The position numbers and the translations under genes were made by a program. Shown one piece after another: positions 1 through 8,471 of a stretch of DNA of 64,000 bases. Within the stretch, counting starts at the first letter, position 1; the number at the start of each line of letters is the position of its first letter. The stretch covers positions 2,038,001-2,102,000 of the forward strand of contig NZ_CP066356.1 in NCBI RefSeq assembly GCF_023278185.1. Direction: 5' to 3'. This DNA is from Bradyrhizobium elkanii USDA 76. Lineage in GTDB: Bacteria; Pseudomonadota; Alphaproteobacteria; Rhizobiales; Xanthobacteraceae. A model generated the notes under the pieces. It searched no databases. It worked only from the letters and a program-made list of their open reading frames with translations, and had not been told where the DNA came from.

Positions 1-84
1 ATCCAGGTCTTCAACTCGCCGGAGGTCAAGCACTTCATCGAGGAGAAGCTGCCGGCGTTCATTCCGGCCGGCTTCGGCAGCTAG
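1..84 (+). CDS. C-terminal end of a substrate-binding lipoprotein, probably MetQ/NlpA-like (partial)
   Basis: Frame 1 is open from the window edge to a TAG at 82-84 and gives only 27 residues. They include NSPEVKHFIEEK followed by a short segment with AFIPAGF. That matches the last helix and tail of MetQ/NlpA-type ABC substrate-binding proteins, which usually read something like SPEVK-x-FI-x-E-x(5)-PA. The assignment rests on this short stretch alone, so another periplasmic binding family is possible. A strong hairpin repeat follows directly after the stop. Confidence 0.45.
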   Translation: MQVFNSPEVKHFIEEKLPAFIPAGFGS

Positions 85-184
85 AGCGTTGTCGAGCGAG
101 GTGGACACCGGCTCGCGCGAAGAAAGCGCGTCAGAGCAAAAGGCTGGAGTTTCGGTTCTGATTCAATCAGAGCCGAAGCCCTAG
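82..184 (+). repeat. Intergenic palindromic repeat with 3' hairpin, copy A
   Basis: The unit starts AGAGCGTTGTCGAGCGAG directly after the stop of the upstream gene and ends in a 12-bp stem (151-162 with 166-177, loop TCA, one G-T pair). A second copy lies at 7866-7970. Its 3' end also supplies the stop codon of the minus-strand FAD gene. The position suggests it serves as a bidirectional transcription terminator; the element type is familiar from Bradyrhizobium intergenic regions (recollection). Confidence 0.7.
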
Positions 185-1569
185 ATGCGCGCGGGGGATG
201 CGATTCGCCGCTCCTCGTCGGAACGAACCAGCAGAGCGGCAAGCTCGGCGCATTGGTTGCGGATGTCGGGAATTGCGCTGATTTCCCAGAACGCGGCGCG
301 CGTGAGCGGGCCGACGGCATACAGGCGGCGTGACGGGACGCCGTCGCGATCGATGATTGCGCAATTGCGATCGGTTTCTATGCCGAGGCGGAGCGGATCG
401 ACGCGCGCCAGGCCAAGCTCGAGCAGGCTGCGCACCGCGGGATTGGCGGTTGCGCGCGGATCCTTGACGATGCAGGTGCAGTCGACGATGGCGCCGACAT
501 GCATGTGATGGAGCCTGGTCTCGCCGCGCCGCCGGTAATTCACGGTCGCGCCTGTCCGGTCGGGCTCGGCCGAGATCAGCTTCGCGGCCATCGGGGTGAG
601 CCGGCCTCCATAGATCGCTTCGGTGATCCGGACCTCCACTTCCGGCGCCATCCGATGCCGATGCACGTCCCACCAGGCGCGTGCGTGCTCGAGGAACCGG
701 CGCTTGGACGAAAGCGGGAGCTCACGCCACAGCCGCTGGGTGTGGGGGCGAAGCCCGTCGATGACGCTGCGCCAGTCGCCGCCCGCTGCGATGTGCCGGT
801 CGATGCGGCCGCGAAGCCAGCGAAGCAGGCTGCCGATTCCGGAGCCGAAGGGGACCTCCGCCTCCTCGATGCGCACGGCGTCGACCCGGCGGTGCGGTTT
901 CGCTAGAAGGCCCCGGCGCGACATCGCAACGATCGGCCCGCGATGTCCGTCGCGCAGCAACGACAGCACGTAATCGACCATCGTCAAGCCCGTGCCGAGG
1001 ATCAGGACGGTCGCGTCGTCGGCGATCGCGGCGGCAGACGGTGCTGCCCAGGGATCGGCATGATCCGGACTGTTCGCGCGTGGATCGTGCCCGGTTGCGA
1101 GAACGACGGTGTCGCCGATCAGCTGCCGGCCGTCGTCGAGGCTGGCGGTGACGTCGCCTCGCCGTTCGCGGATGGCGATGCACCTGCCGTGCACGATCGA
1201 CAGGCGTTGGATGTCGGCCCGATCGGACGCATGTTGCTCGAGCAGGCTGGCAATGTAGTCGCCAATGATGCGCCGCGGCACGAAGCAATAGGGATCAGGG
1301 CAGAGCGGCGCGTCCGCCCCGCGCGAGACCAGCCAGTGCCAGAAATGATCCGGCTGGTCGGGCAGCGCGCTCATATTCGCGACGCGTACATTGAGCAAAT
1401 GATCCGGATTGCCGGTATGATAGGCGATGCCGCGCCCGATGTCGGGGCGCTGCTCGATCAGGCTGACGCGGACATCGTCCGTCGGTTGACGCAGTAGCTG
1501 GTGCGCCAGCAGGACGCCGCTCGCGCCCCCGCCGACGATGATGACGTGACGCGCTCGAGGAGCTGTCAT
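181..1569 (-). CDS. FAD/NAD(P)-binding oxidoreductase-like protein
   Basis: The 462-residue product begins with a Rossmann fold: VIIVGGGASG at residues 9-18. This is followed by the GRGIAY...LLNV...NMSALPDQPDHFW signature (about 45-77) of the FAD-NAD(P)-binding family (NAD_binding_9 type). A second dinucleotide-binding motif, ILGTGLTMVDYVLSL, lies near the middle. Such proteins are cytoplasmic flavoproteins of largely unknown substrate, related in architecture to amine/ornithine N-oxygenase-like enzymes. It is transcribed alone, with no good ribosome site upstream of the ATG, so the start is plausible rather than proven. The stop codon lies within repeat copy A. Confidence 0.75.
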   Translation of the reverse strand: MTAPRARHVIIVGGGASGVLLAHQLLRQPTDDVRVSLIEQRPDIGRGIAYHTGNPDHLLNVRVANMSALPDQPDHFWHWLVSRGADAPLCPDPYCFVPRRIIGDYIASLLEQHASDRADIQRLSIVHGRCIAIRERRGDVTASLDDGRQLIGDTVVLATGHDPRANSPDHADPWAAPSAAAIADDATVLILGTGLTMVDYVLSLLRDGHRGPIVAMSRRGLLAKPHRRVDAVRIEEAEVPFGSGIGSLLRWLRGRIDRHIAAGGDWRSVIDGLRPHTQRLWRELPLSSKRRFLEHARAWWDVHRHRMAPEVEVRITEAIYGGRLTPMAAKLISAEPDRTGATVNYRRRGETRLHHMHVGAIVDCTCIVKDPRATANPAVRSLLELGLARVDPLRLGIETDRNCAIIDRDGVPSRRLYAVGPLTRAAFWEISAIPDIRNQCAELAALLVRSDEERRIASPARI

Positions 1570-2152
1570 GTTATCGCTCTGTGCGTGATCCGGGCGCGCG
1601 ACATGCGCGGCGTGGGCAGACTGACGTCAGGGTGGCGATGGATCATATCTGCCGCGGTCTCGATTGGGCATGCGTCGAGGCAACCCGCAAATCAGCCGTG
1701 AGGACCAAACAGAAAGAGTTCGTGCATGTCCTTGCCGTCCGGGTTGGCAGCTCGGGCCAACCGCCGCTGCCATCTCTTCAGCCGGCGGGCCGCGCGACGA
1801 AGGACGTGGAGCCAAGAGGATGTCCGCACCCAGAGCCTCCTTCGCATTCCGAGCCGTTCGACGAACGATAACACGCCCCTGTTCGGGACGCGCGCGAAAC
1901 TCGGCGGCGCCACGAAGTTTGCAATCAGACGCGCATGGCGAGGCGTTTTGCAGCAGAGAGATGCTCTCGCGACGCGGCGCCAGGAAAATTCATTCCGGGC
2001 AATGTTGCCCGATCGCCGGGCTTATGGAATTGTCCGACCGGATGGTCAATAAATAGCGGTTCGGAGGCAGAGCTGTGGTCCCGGAACCTTGCGACTGTTG
2101 ACGGACATCCCTGGACGATGGCCGAACGGCCGCCTGGTGGAACGGACAAGAC
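1570..2152. other. Intergenic region with no recognisable gene
   Basis: This stretch lies between the divergent FAD gene and TetR gene. Short open frames in several phases overlap here, but none has a ribosome site or recognisable motif. The only element I can support is the dyad at 2029-2050, a probable operator. Confidence 0.5.
2029..2050. promoter_or_regulatory. Probable TetR (PaaR-like) operator upstream of the regulator gene
   Basis: This is a 22-bp dyad with ATTG/CAAT ends and a CCGG centre; 8 of 11 base pairs are symmetric. Read on the minus strand it matches the site at 5821-5842 in 19 of 22 positions. It lies 103 bp upstream of the TetR gene start, which suggests autoregulation. Confidence 0.6.
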
Positions 2153-2809
2153 ATGGCCCGATCGCGCGCCAAAGACTATGACGACAAGCGCCTCTCGATG
2201 CTGCATCGCTCGGCCGAGCTGTTTGCCGCATCGGGATATGTCGGCACGTCGATGAACACCATCGCCGACGCCTGCGGTGTCTCGAAGGCGCTGCTCTATC
2301 ACTATTATCCCGACAAGGAAGCGATCCTGTTCGATATCCTGTCGTCGCATCTCGCGAAGCTCGTGGCGGCGGTCCGCAAGGCGAGCGCACAGGCCGGCGA
2401 TCCGGTCGCACGCTTCGGGACGATCGTTGCGACCTTGCTCGAGCTCTACCGGCATGCCGACGCCGAGCATCAGGTCCAGATCTCAAGCCTCAAGCTGTTG
2501 CCGAAGGACAAGCAGCAGCCGCTGCTCGCAAACGAGCGGATCCTGGTCGGGATCATGTCGGATGCGCTCGCCGCCGCGGTGCCGGCGGCGAAGCAGAAGC
2601 GCGTGCTCAAGCCGCTGACGATGAGCGTCTTCGGCATGCTGAACTGGCATTACATGTGGTTTCGCGAGGGCGGGCCGATGACCCGCGCCGAATATGCCGG
2701 TTTCGTCGCGCAGCTCGTGCTGGCCGGCGCCGACGATGCCGCCGCCGCCACCCGGCCGCGCGGCAAGGCGAAATCGGCCGGCCGCAGCCGGCAGACCGCG
2801 TTGCTCTGA
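2153..2809 (+). CDS. TetR/AcrR family transcriptional regulator, probable regulator of phenylacetate genes
   Basis: The 218-residue protein has an N-terminal TetR helix-turn-helix: AASGYVGTSMNTIADA followed by CGVSKALLYHYYPDKEAIL, about residues 24-56. A variable ligand-binding domain follows. The C-terminus is basic. It is convergent with paaZ, with stops 9 bp apart. A dyad before this gene closely matches one in front of paaG, which is the best evidence that it acts as a PaaR-type repressor of the phenylacetate genes, typically induced by phenylacetyl-CoA. The ATG start sits in ...GACAAGACATGGCCCG without a strong Shine-Dalgarno sequence. Function as PaaR is inferred from operator and neighbours. 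Confidence 0.8.
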   Translation: MARSRAKDYDDKRLSMLHRSAELFAASGYVGTSMNTIADACGVSKALLYHYYPDKEAILFDILSSHLAKLVAAVRKASAQAGDPVARFGTIVATLLELYRHADAEHQVQISSLKLLPKDKQQPLLANERILVGIMSDALAAAVPAAKQKRVLKPLTMSVFGMLNWHYMWFREGGPMTRAEYAGFVAQLVLAGADDAAAATRPRGKAKSAGRSRQTALL

Positions 2810-2817
2810 CGCGCCCT

Positions 2818-4890
2818 TTAACCCCGCATCGCGTTCATGGTCAGCAGCTCGTAGGTCGCCGCGGTTTCGCCGGTACCGGTCGTGATCTCGACGTCCCAGC
2901 GTACCTCGCCATATTGCTTGTTGCGCGGCATCTTCTCCTTCGCGGTCAGCCGCACCTGGATCTGTTCGCCGGGTTGGACGGGTTTGACGAAGCGCAGCGA
3001 GTCGAGGCCGTAATTCGCCAGCACCGGCCCGTAGTCGGGATCGACGAACAGGCCGGCGGCAAACGACAGCAGCAGGTAGCCATGCGCGACACGGCCCGGG
3101 AAGAATGGATGCCCCTTGGTCGCTTCCTCGTCCATATGGGCGTAGAAGGTGTCGCCCGTGAAATGCGCGAAGTGCTCGATGTCGTCGAGCGTGATCTGCC
3201 GCGACTTCGAGACCAGCGTGCGGCCGATCTCGAGATCGTCATAGTGATAGCGGAACGGGTGCAGATCGCCTTCGAGCATCGGGCTGCCCTTGAACCAGCG
3301 GCCGGTGACGCCGCTCAGCATCGCCGGCGAGCCCTGCAAGGCGGTGCGCTGCATGTAGTGCTGGAGGCTGCGGACGCCGCCCAGTTCCTCGCCGCCGCCG
3401 GCCCGGCCGGGGCCGCCATGAACCATCTGCGGCATCGGCGAACCGTGTCCGGTGTGCTCGCTCGCGCAGTCGCGGTCGATGATCGCGACGCGGCCGTGAA
3501 AACTGCCGATGCCAAATGCCAGCTCGGTCGCAGCCGGGACGTCGTGCGTGTAGATGGATGCGACGAGGCCGCCGCCGCCGCGATTGGTCAGCGCGATGGC
3601 CTGATCCAGATCGTCATAGCCCATCACGGTGCTGACAGGGCCGAACGCCTCGATCTCGTGGACTGCGGTTGCGGCGAGCGGCTTCACGCAATGCAGCAGC
3701 AGCGGCGGAACGAAGGCGCCGCGCTTCGCGTCGGCATCGAGCAGCGCGAAGTTGCCGGGGTCGCCGGCCACCAGTTCGGCTTCGGCGCGAAGCTTCGCCA
3801 CATGGGCAAGCACATCGCTGCGCTGGCCGAGCCCGACCAGCGGCCCCATCCTGACCTTGTCGTTTTCGGGATTGCCGATCGTGACCTTGGCCAGACGGTC
3901 GCGCAGGGCCGTGATCACGGCGTCGAGCTGCGCCGACGGCACCAGCGCGCGGCGGATCGCGGTGCATTTCTGCCCCGCCTTGACCGTCATCTCCTTCGCC
4001 ACTTCCTTGACGAAGAGGTCGAACTCCGGGCTGCCCGGTACGGCGTCCGGAGCGAGGATTGCGGCGTTCAGCGAATCCCGTTCGGCGATGAACCTGACCG
4101 CCTCGCGCGCGATGACAGGATGCCGCTGCAGTTTTTGCGACGTGTCGGCCGAGCCTGTGAAGGACACCACGTCCTGGCAGGTTAGATGGTCCAACAGGTC
4201 GCCGGTCGATCCGACGATGAATTGCAGCGCGCCTTCGGGCAGCACGCCGGATTCGGTGATGATCCGGACCAGCTCGTAAGCGACATAGGAGGTGACCGTC
4301 GCGGGCTTGGTCACGACGGGCACGCCGGCCAGCAGCGCGGGCGCCAGCTTCTCCAGCATGCCCCAGCACGGGAAGTTGAACGCGTTGATGTGCACGGCGA
4401 CGCCGTGCAGCGGCGTCACGATATGCTGACCGGCGAATGCGCCACCCTTGGAGAGCCCCTCGACATTGCCGTCGAGCAGGAATTTGCTGTTCGGAAGCTC
4501 GCGACGTCCCTTGCCGGCATATGCGAGCAACGTGCCAATACCGCCGTCGACGTCGATGACGGCGTCAGTGCGGGTTGCGCCCGCATGGAACGACAGTTTG
4601 TAGAGCCGGTCCTTGTGCTTGGTCAGATAGTCGGCGAGCGCCTTCAGCAAGCCTGCGCGCTGGTGGAACGTCAGTTTTCCAAGATGCTTGCCGCCGACCG
4701 CGCGGCCATAGGCGAGGATCTCGCGCATGTCGAGATCGCTTCCGGTCGTGACCGCCACCACATCGCCGGTGACGGCACTGTGAATCTCGGCTGCCGGTTC
4801 GCCCGGGCCGGACCATTTTCCGCGCACGAAGCTGTCGAGCTTCATGACGTTGTCCGCCGTCCGTGCACCGCTGGATTGAGGCTGTGTCAT
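2818..4890 (-). CDS. paaZ: Bifunctional aldehyde dehydrogenase / oxepin-CoA hydrolase PaaZ
   Basis: The 690-residue protein joins an aldehyde dehydrogenase domain (about 1-520) to a C-terminal MaoC-type hydratase domain (about 535-680), the PaaZ arrangement. PaaZ opens the oxepin-CoA ring and oxidises the resulting semialdehyde in phenylacetyl-CoA degradation. The catalytic Glu (FIAERDSLN, E270) and Cys (KAGQKCTAIRR, C309) are spaced exactly as E256/C295 of E. coli PaaZ, offset by 14, so translation may instead begin at Met16 (4845). The MaoC part carries FTGDTFYAHMDEE and FPGRVAHGYLLLS. paaG lies upstream on the same strand with a 72-bp gap. Confidence 0.95.
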   Translation of the reverse strand: MTQPQSSGARTADNVMKLDSFVRGKWSGPGEPAAEIHSAVTGDVVAVTTGSDLDMREILAYGRAVGGKHLGKLTFHQRAGLLKALADYLTKHKDRLYKLSFHAGATRTDAVIDVDGGIGTLLAYAGKGRRELPNSKFLLDGNVEGLSKGGAFAGQHIVTPLHGVAVHINAFNFPCWGMLEKLAPALLAGVPVVTKPATVTSYVAYELVRIITESGVLPEGALQFIVGSTGDLLDHLTCQDVVSFTGSADTSQKLQRHPVIAREAVRFIAERDSLNAAILAPDAVPGSPEFDLFVKEVAKEMTVKAGQKCTAIRRALVPSAQLDAVITALRDRLAKVTIGNPENDKVRMGPLVGLGQRSDVLAHVAKLRAEAELVAGDPGNFALLDADAKRGAFVPPLLLHCVKPLAATAVHEIEAFGPVSTVMGYDDLDQAIALTNRGGGGLVASIYTHDVPAATELAFGIGSFHGRVAIIDRDCASEHTGHGSPMPQMVHGGPGRAGGGEELGGVRSLQHYMQRTALQGSPAMLSGVTGRWFKGSPMLEGDLHPFRYHYDDLEIGRTLVSKSRQITLDDIEHFAHFTGDTFYAHMDEEATKGHPFFPGRVAHGYLLLSFAAGLFVDPDYGPVLANYGLDSLRFVKPVQPGEQIQVRLTAKEKMPRNKQYGEVRWDVEITTGTGETAATYELLTMNAMRG

Positions 4891-4962
4891 CGCAATAGGA
4901 CCTTCTGACTTGTGATCAATGATGGGTCTCGCCTTGGCGGCGGAATGTTCAATCGGAAACGT

Positions 4963-5760
4963 TCAATCCTTGGCCCGTCCGACAAAGCGCGGGGCGCGCC
5001 TTTCGAGAAAGGCGGTGACGCCTTCGGCATAGTCCGCCGACCGGCCGGCACGGCCCTGCAACTCGCGCTCGAGATCGAGCTGCGCGTCGAGCGTGTTGGT
5101 CTCGGAGGCATCGAGCGCCTGCTTGATCAGCGCAAGACCATCGGTCGGCTGTGTCGCGAGCGAGGCGGCGAGGGCGTGGCCCTCGGCCATCAGGTCGGAA
5201 TCCTCGACCACCTTCCAGATCATGCCCCATGTCTCCGCCCGCTCGGCGGAGATCGGCTCGGCGAGCATGGCCAGTGCGCGCGCTCGCGCGCCGCCGACGA
5301 GCCGCGGCAGCAACCAGGTGCCGCCGGTGTCAGGGACGAGGCCAAGCTTGGCGAAGGCCTGGATGAACTTGGCCGACCGCGCGGCGATCACGATATCGCA
5401 AGCAAGGGCCAGGTTCGCGCCGGCACCCGCGGCGACGCCGTTGACGGCGCACACGACCGGCATCGGAATGCCGCGCAGCTTGCGCACCAGCGGATTGTAG
5501 AATTTTTCGATCGGTGCGGAGAGGTCCGGCGTTTCGCCCGGCGTGAACACGCCGTCCGAAAGATCCTGCCCGGCGCAGAATCCGCGTCCGGCTCCGGTCA
5601 GGATCAGCGCGCGGCAGGACTTGTCCTGCTCCGCCGCGATCAGCGCAGCCATCAGTGCGGCGTGCAGATCGGCGCTGAAGGTATTCAGGCGATCGGGCCT
5701 GTTGAGCGTCAGGACGCGATATCCGGCGCGGATATCGGTCAACACTAAATCGCTGACCAT
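4963..5760 (-). CDS. paaG: PaaG-type enoyl-CoA isomerase/hydratase
   Basis: This crotonase-fold protein of 265 residues begins MVSDLVLTD. It contains RGFCAGQDLSDG and NGVAAGAGANLALACD, the two oxyanion-hole segments, and the FAKLGLVPDTGGTWLLPRLVG segment typical of PaaG, the 1,2-epoxyphenylacetyl-CoA isomerase that makes oxepin-CoA. I chose the ATG at 5760 because GGGAGGT lies 8 bases upstream; an in-frame ATG at 5841 would put the start inside the operator. It is first in a paaG-paaZ transcription unit. The paaABCDE monooxygenase genes are not in this window. Confidence 0.9.
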   Translation of the reverse strand: MVSDLVLTDIRAGYRVLTLNRPDRLNTFSADLHAALMAALIAAEQDKSCRALILTGAGRGFCAGQDLSDGVFTPGETPDLSAPIEKFYNPLVRKLRGIPMPVVCAVNGVAAGAGANLALACDIVIAARSAKFIQAFAKLGLVPDTGGTWLLPRLVGGARARALAMLAEPISAERAETWGMIWKVVEDSDLMAEGHALAASLATQPTDGLALIKQALDASETNTLDAQLDLERELQGRAGRSADYAEGVTAFLERRAPRFVGRAKD

Positions 5761-5820
5761 GATGACCTCCCGTTGCGGCTTCTGGCGGCCGAAGGTTGCG
5801 CGACGTGCGTTTGGATTACT

Positions 5821-5842
5821 ATTGACCGTCCGGTCAGTCAAT
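5821..5842. promoter_or_regulatory. Probable PaaR-type operator upstream of paaG
   Basis: This is a 22-bp dyad running ATTGACCG...GTCAAT with 9 of 11 symmetric pairs. The related site at 2029-2050 precedes the TetR gene. It contains TTGACT on the minus strand, a candidate -35 element for paaG. The site lies about 60 bases upstream of the paaG start, a normal repressor position. Confidence 0.65.
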
Positions 5843-6077
5843 TATAATCCACGCGACGGCATGGATGACGACGCCGGGCAACATCGAGCGAGCACGATCT
5901 CGGTCTCGGTCGCGAATTCAGGCCCGACAAGAGTGTCAGGATGATCCGGCGCGCATCGCGTGTCTGCAGCAAAAGTTCCGACGCGTAAGCACGGTCCCGT
6001 GTATTCGAGCGGTGTGATGCTGCCACAAATCGGCCCGCATATCACCGGCGACCTCCCGCCGCCATGAGGATCAGCCG

Positions 6078-6387
6078 ATGACGATGCAGTCGCCGGATAT
6101 GACCGGGTTTCGGTTCTCGACCGCGGATTTCGGCGAGCGCGACCGCTTGCCGATCCTTCGCGAGGGCGGATGATCGAAAGCGTCGTTCGACATTCTCGGA
6201 ATTCGTGCTCGGCCAGCGCCTGGCGCGTGCGCATCATTTGCTGAACGACCCGCGCCACAGCGGCAGCACCATCGGTACGATCGCATTCGAAGTCGGGTTC
6301 GGCGATCTGTCCTACTTCAACCGCACCTTCCGCCGGCATTACGGCGTGACGCCGTCGGATATCCGCGCGGTGCCGCGGCGCTCCTGA
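6078..6387 (+). pseudogene. Remnant of an AraC-family regulator with a large internal deletion
   Basis: From ATG 6078 the first ~30 codons read ...GFRFSTADFGERDRLPI, the start of the AraC_binding_2 (FeaR-like) N-terminal domain, then hit a stop at about 6171-6176. In another frame, 6190-6387 encodes the C-terminal HTH of an AraC protein: EFVLGQRLARAHHLL, then TIGTIAFEVGFGDLSYFNRTFRR and YGVTPSDIR. About 200 residues between the two are missing and the frame has changed. It sits immediately upstream of a LivK-type gene that it may once have regulated. Confidence 0.75.
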
Positions 6388-6743
6388 CCGAACATCGCAA
6401 TTTCCCTGGCAGAGCGGCAGGTCGTTGCCTTCGGTCTGCCGCAACCGGCACGCGCCGATCATCCGCCGGCGGCGCGTCGCAAACAGCGCTCTCCGCCAGC
6501 CTGTGTGCTGTCGCGCACACAACATCGCCGCCAATCACGTCCGCTGCGGCGATTTCAGACGTCAATGCACGACAACGTGTTTCACATTGTTGCCCGATGT
6601 CGCATATCTCCAATCCCCCGTCGCCCCAGTCCGAGCCTGCCAATCGTCTCGCGCTTAAAAGGCAGCCCCCGGGAATCGTTGCAATCGATGGATTAGTCGA
6701 CTGCGATGCATTGAGGCGACTTGAGACCATCGAGGAGGATGTG
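6388..6743. other. Intergenic leader region of the LivK-type gene
   Basis: The 356 bases between the AraC remnant and the binding-protein start have no recognisable gene. It presumably holds the promoter of the downstream gene, but I could not identify convincing -35/-10 elements or a palindromic operator. Confidence 0.4.
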
Positions 6744-7862
6744 ATGAAGTCTGCACTTCGAGGATATTTTCTTGCGCTTGGCGCGAGCCTGGCCTTGTCC
6801 GGCGCCGCCATGGCACAGGATATCAGTGTTGCCGTGGTCGGGCCGATGACCGGCTCCGAGGCGAGCTTCGGCCAGCAGTTCAAGAACGGTGCTGATCTCG
6901 CGATCGCCGACATCAATGCGGCGGGCGGCGTGCTTGGCAAGAAGCTGAAGCTGGAGGTCGGCGACGATGCCTGCGATCCGAAGCAGGCGGTGTCGGTTGC
7001 CGAGAAGATGGCAGGCGCGAGGATTCCGTTCGTCGTTGGGCATTTCTGCTCATCGACCTCGATCCCTGCGTCGGACGCCTATGCCGAGGGCAATGTGCTG
7101 CAGATCACGCCGGGCTCGACCAATCCGCAATTCACCGAGCGCGGGTTGTGGAACACGTTCCGTGTCTGCGGCCGGGATGACCAGCAGGGCACGGTTGCGG
7201 CCGCCTACATTATCAAGAACTACAACACCAAGAACGTCGCGATCATCCACGACAAGACGACCTACGGCAAAGGCCTTGCCGACGAAACGAAGAAGGCCAT
7301 CAACGCCGCGGGCGTGAAGGAAAAGCTTTATGAGGCCTACACCAAGGGCGACAAGGATTTTGCCGCGCTGGTATCCCGCTTCAAGAAGGAGTCGATCGAT
7401 TTCGTCTATGTCGGCGGCTATTATGCCGAGGCAGCGTTGATCCTGCGCCAGATGCGCGAGCAGGGCGTCAATGCGGTGCTGATGGGCGGCGACGCCCTGG
7501 TCGACAAGCAGTTCGCCGCGATCGCAGGTCCGCTTGCTGAAGGCTCGCTGTTCACCTTCTCGCCCGACCCGCGCAAGAAGGCGACCGCGGCCGCGACGTT
7601 GAAGAAGTTCAAGGACAAGGGCATCGATCCCGACGGCTACACGCTCTACAGCTATGCAGCGTTCCAGATCTGGAGCCAGGCCGCAGCCCGTGCCCAAACC
7701 ACGGACGCCAAGAAGGTCGCGGCGGCCATCAAGGCCGGAAGCTGGGATACCGTGCTCGGCAAGATCAGCTACACGCCGAAGGGTGACATCACCCTGATCG
7801 ACTACGTCGTGTATCGCCGCGACAAGGACGGCAACTACGCCGAATTGCCGGCCGGTCAATGA
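6744..7862 (+). CDS. Branched-chain amino acid-type ABC transporter substrate-binding protein
   Basis: The 372-residue precursor has a cleavable signal peptide (MKSALRGYFLALGASLALSG followed by AAMA, cut before QDISVAV). It is a type I periplasmic binding protein of the LivK/Leu-Ile-Val family: VVGPMTGSEASFGQQF, then ADINAAGGVLGKKL, then a VGHFCSSTSIPASDAYAEG ligand-loop region. GAGGAGG six bases before ATG 6744 fixes the start; an open frame continues upstream but lacks signals. It stands alone, without permease genes beside it, so it must share a transporter encoded elsewhere. The neighbouring paa genes and decayed AraC gene hint at an aromatic acid ligand, but nothing in the sequence proves this. 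Confidence 0.9.
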   Translation: MKSALRGYFLALGASLALSGAAMAQDISVAVVGPMTGSEASFGQQFKNGADLAIADINAAGGVLGKKLKLEVGDDACDPKQAVSVAEKMAGARIPFVVGHFCSSTSIPASDAYAEGNVLQITPGSTNPQFTERGLWNTFRVCGRDDQQGTVAAAYIIKNYNTKNVAIIHDKTTYGKGLADETKKAINAAGVKEKLYEAYTKGDKDFAALVSRFKKESIDFVYVGGYYAEAALILRQMREQGVNAVLMGGDALVDKQFAAIAGPLAEGSLFTFSPDPRKKATAAATLKKFKDKGIDPDGYTLYSYAAFQIWSQAAARAQTTDAKKVAAAIKAGSWDTVLGKISYTPKGDITLIDYVVYRRDKDGNYAELPAGQ

Positions 7863-7865
7863 TCG

Positions 7866-7970
7866 CCAGAGCGTTTTCGAGCGAAGCGGGTACCGGTTCG
7901 CGTGAAGAAAGCGCGTCAAAGCAAAATCGAGAGCCTCCGTTCCGATGCAATCGGAACGAAGGCGACCCTG
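7866..7970 (+). repeat. Intergenic palindromic repeat with 3' hairpin, copy B
   Basis: This is homologous to the unit at 82-184: AGAGCGTTTTCGAGCGAA, then ACCGGTTCGCGTGAAGAA, then GCGCGTCAAAGCAAAA. It ends in a 9-bp perfect stem (7938-7946 with 7950-7958, loop GCA) extended by three more pairs. It begins 3 bases after the stop codon of the LivK-type gene and probably terminates its transcript. Confidence 0.7.
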
Positions 7971-8016
7971 GCCAGGCTGAATCGTTTCCCGCTGCGCCCG
8001 TGACCGGCGCATCCGG

Positions 8017-8436
8017 TCACACGTTCCGGGCAAAGCGCGCAGCGCCGGGGATCGGCGTGAGCCATGCGGCGGCGCGATCGGTATAGATCTCGGCTTGCGG
8101 CTGCAGTCCCTCCATGCTGTCGAGCGTGCCGGCTTTCACCACGACCTTGCCGGGCATCAATGCGGTTTTCGCAAGCAAAGGGGACCCGCAGCGCCCGCAG
8201 AAATGACGATGGACCGGATGGCCGCTGTCGCCCTTGTCGACGAACACCACCGTCTCGCCCGACTGCTGGTAGTCGGCTTCGCGGATCACGAGGTTGAACG
8301 AAAACAGGCTGCCGCTTTGCCGCTGGCAATGTGTGCAATGACAAACTGCGATGCTCCGCGGTTCGCTCTTGAGCGTGTAACGCACCGCGCCGCACAGGCA
8401 GCCGCCGTTCCGTTCCTGCATGCTGGTTTCTCCCAT
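8017..8436 (-). CDS. GFA family protein (Mss4-like zinc fold)
   Basis: The 139-residue protein has the Cys pattern of the GFA family: GGCLCGAVRY near the N-terminus, CHCTHCQRQSGS, and HFCGRCGSPL, which bind structural zinc ions in the Mss4-like fold. Family members were named for glutathione-dependent formaldehyde activation (S-hydroxymethylglutathione synthesis), but most have no proven activity. Met6 (MQERNGGCLCG, 8421) is an equally good start. It is followed closely upstream by a TetR gene on the same strand with a 35-bp gap. Confidence 0.85.
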   Translation of the reverse strand: MGETSMQERNGGCLCGAVRYTLKSEPRSIAVCHCTHCQRQSGSLFSFNLVIREADYQQSGETVVFVDKGDSGHPVHRHFCGRCGSPLLAKTALMPGKVVVKAGTLDSMEGLQPQAEIYTDRAAAWLTPIPGAARFARNV

Positions 8437-8471
8437 ACGATGACGCCGTCGCCGGGAACGGGGACGCCGCC

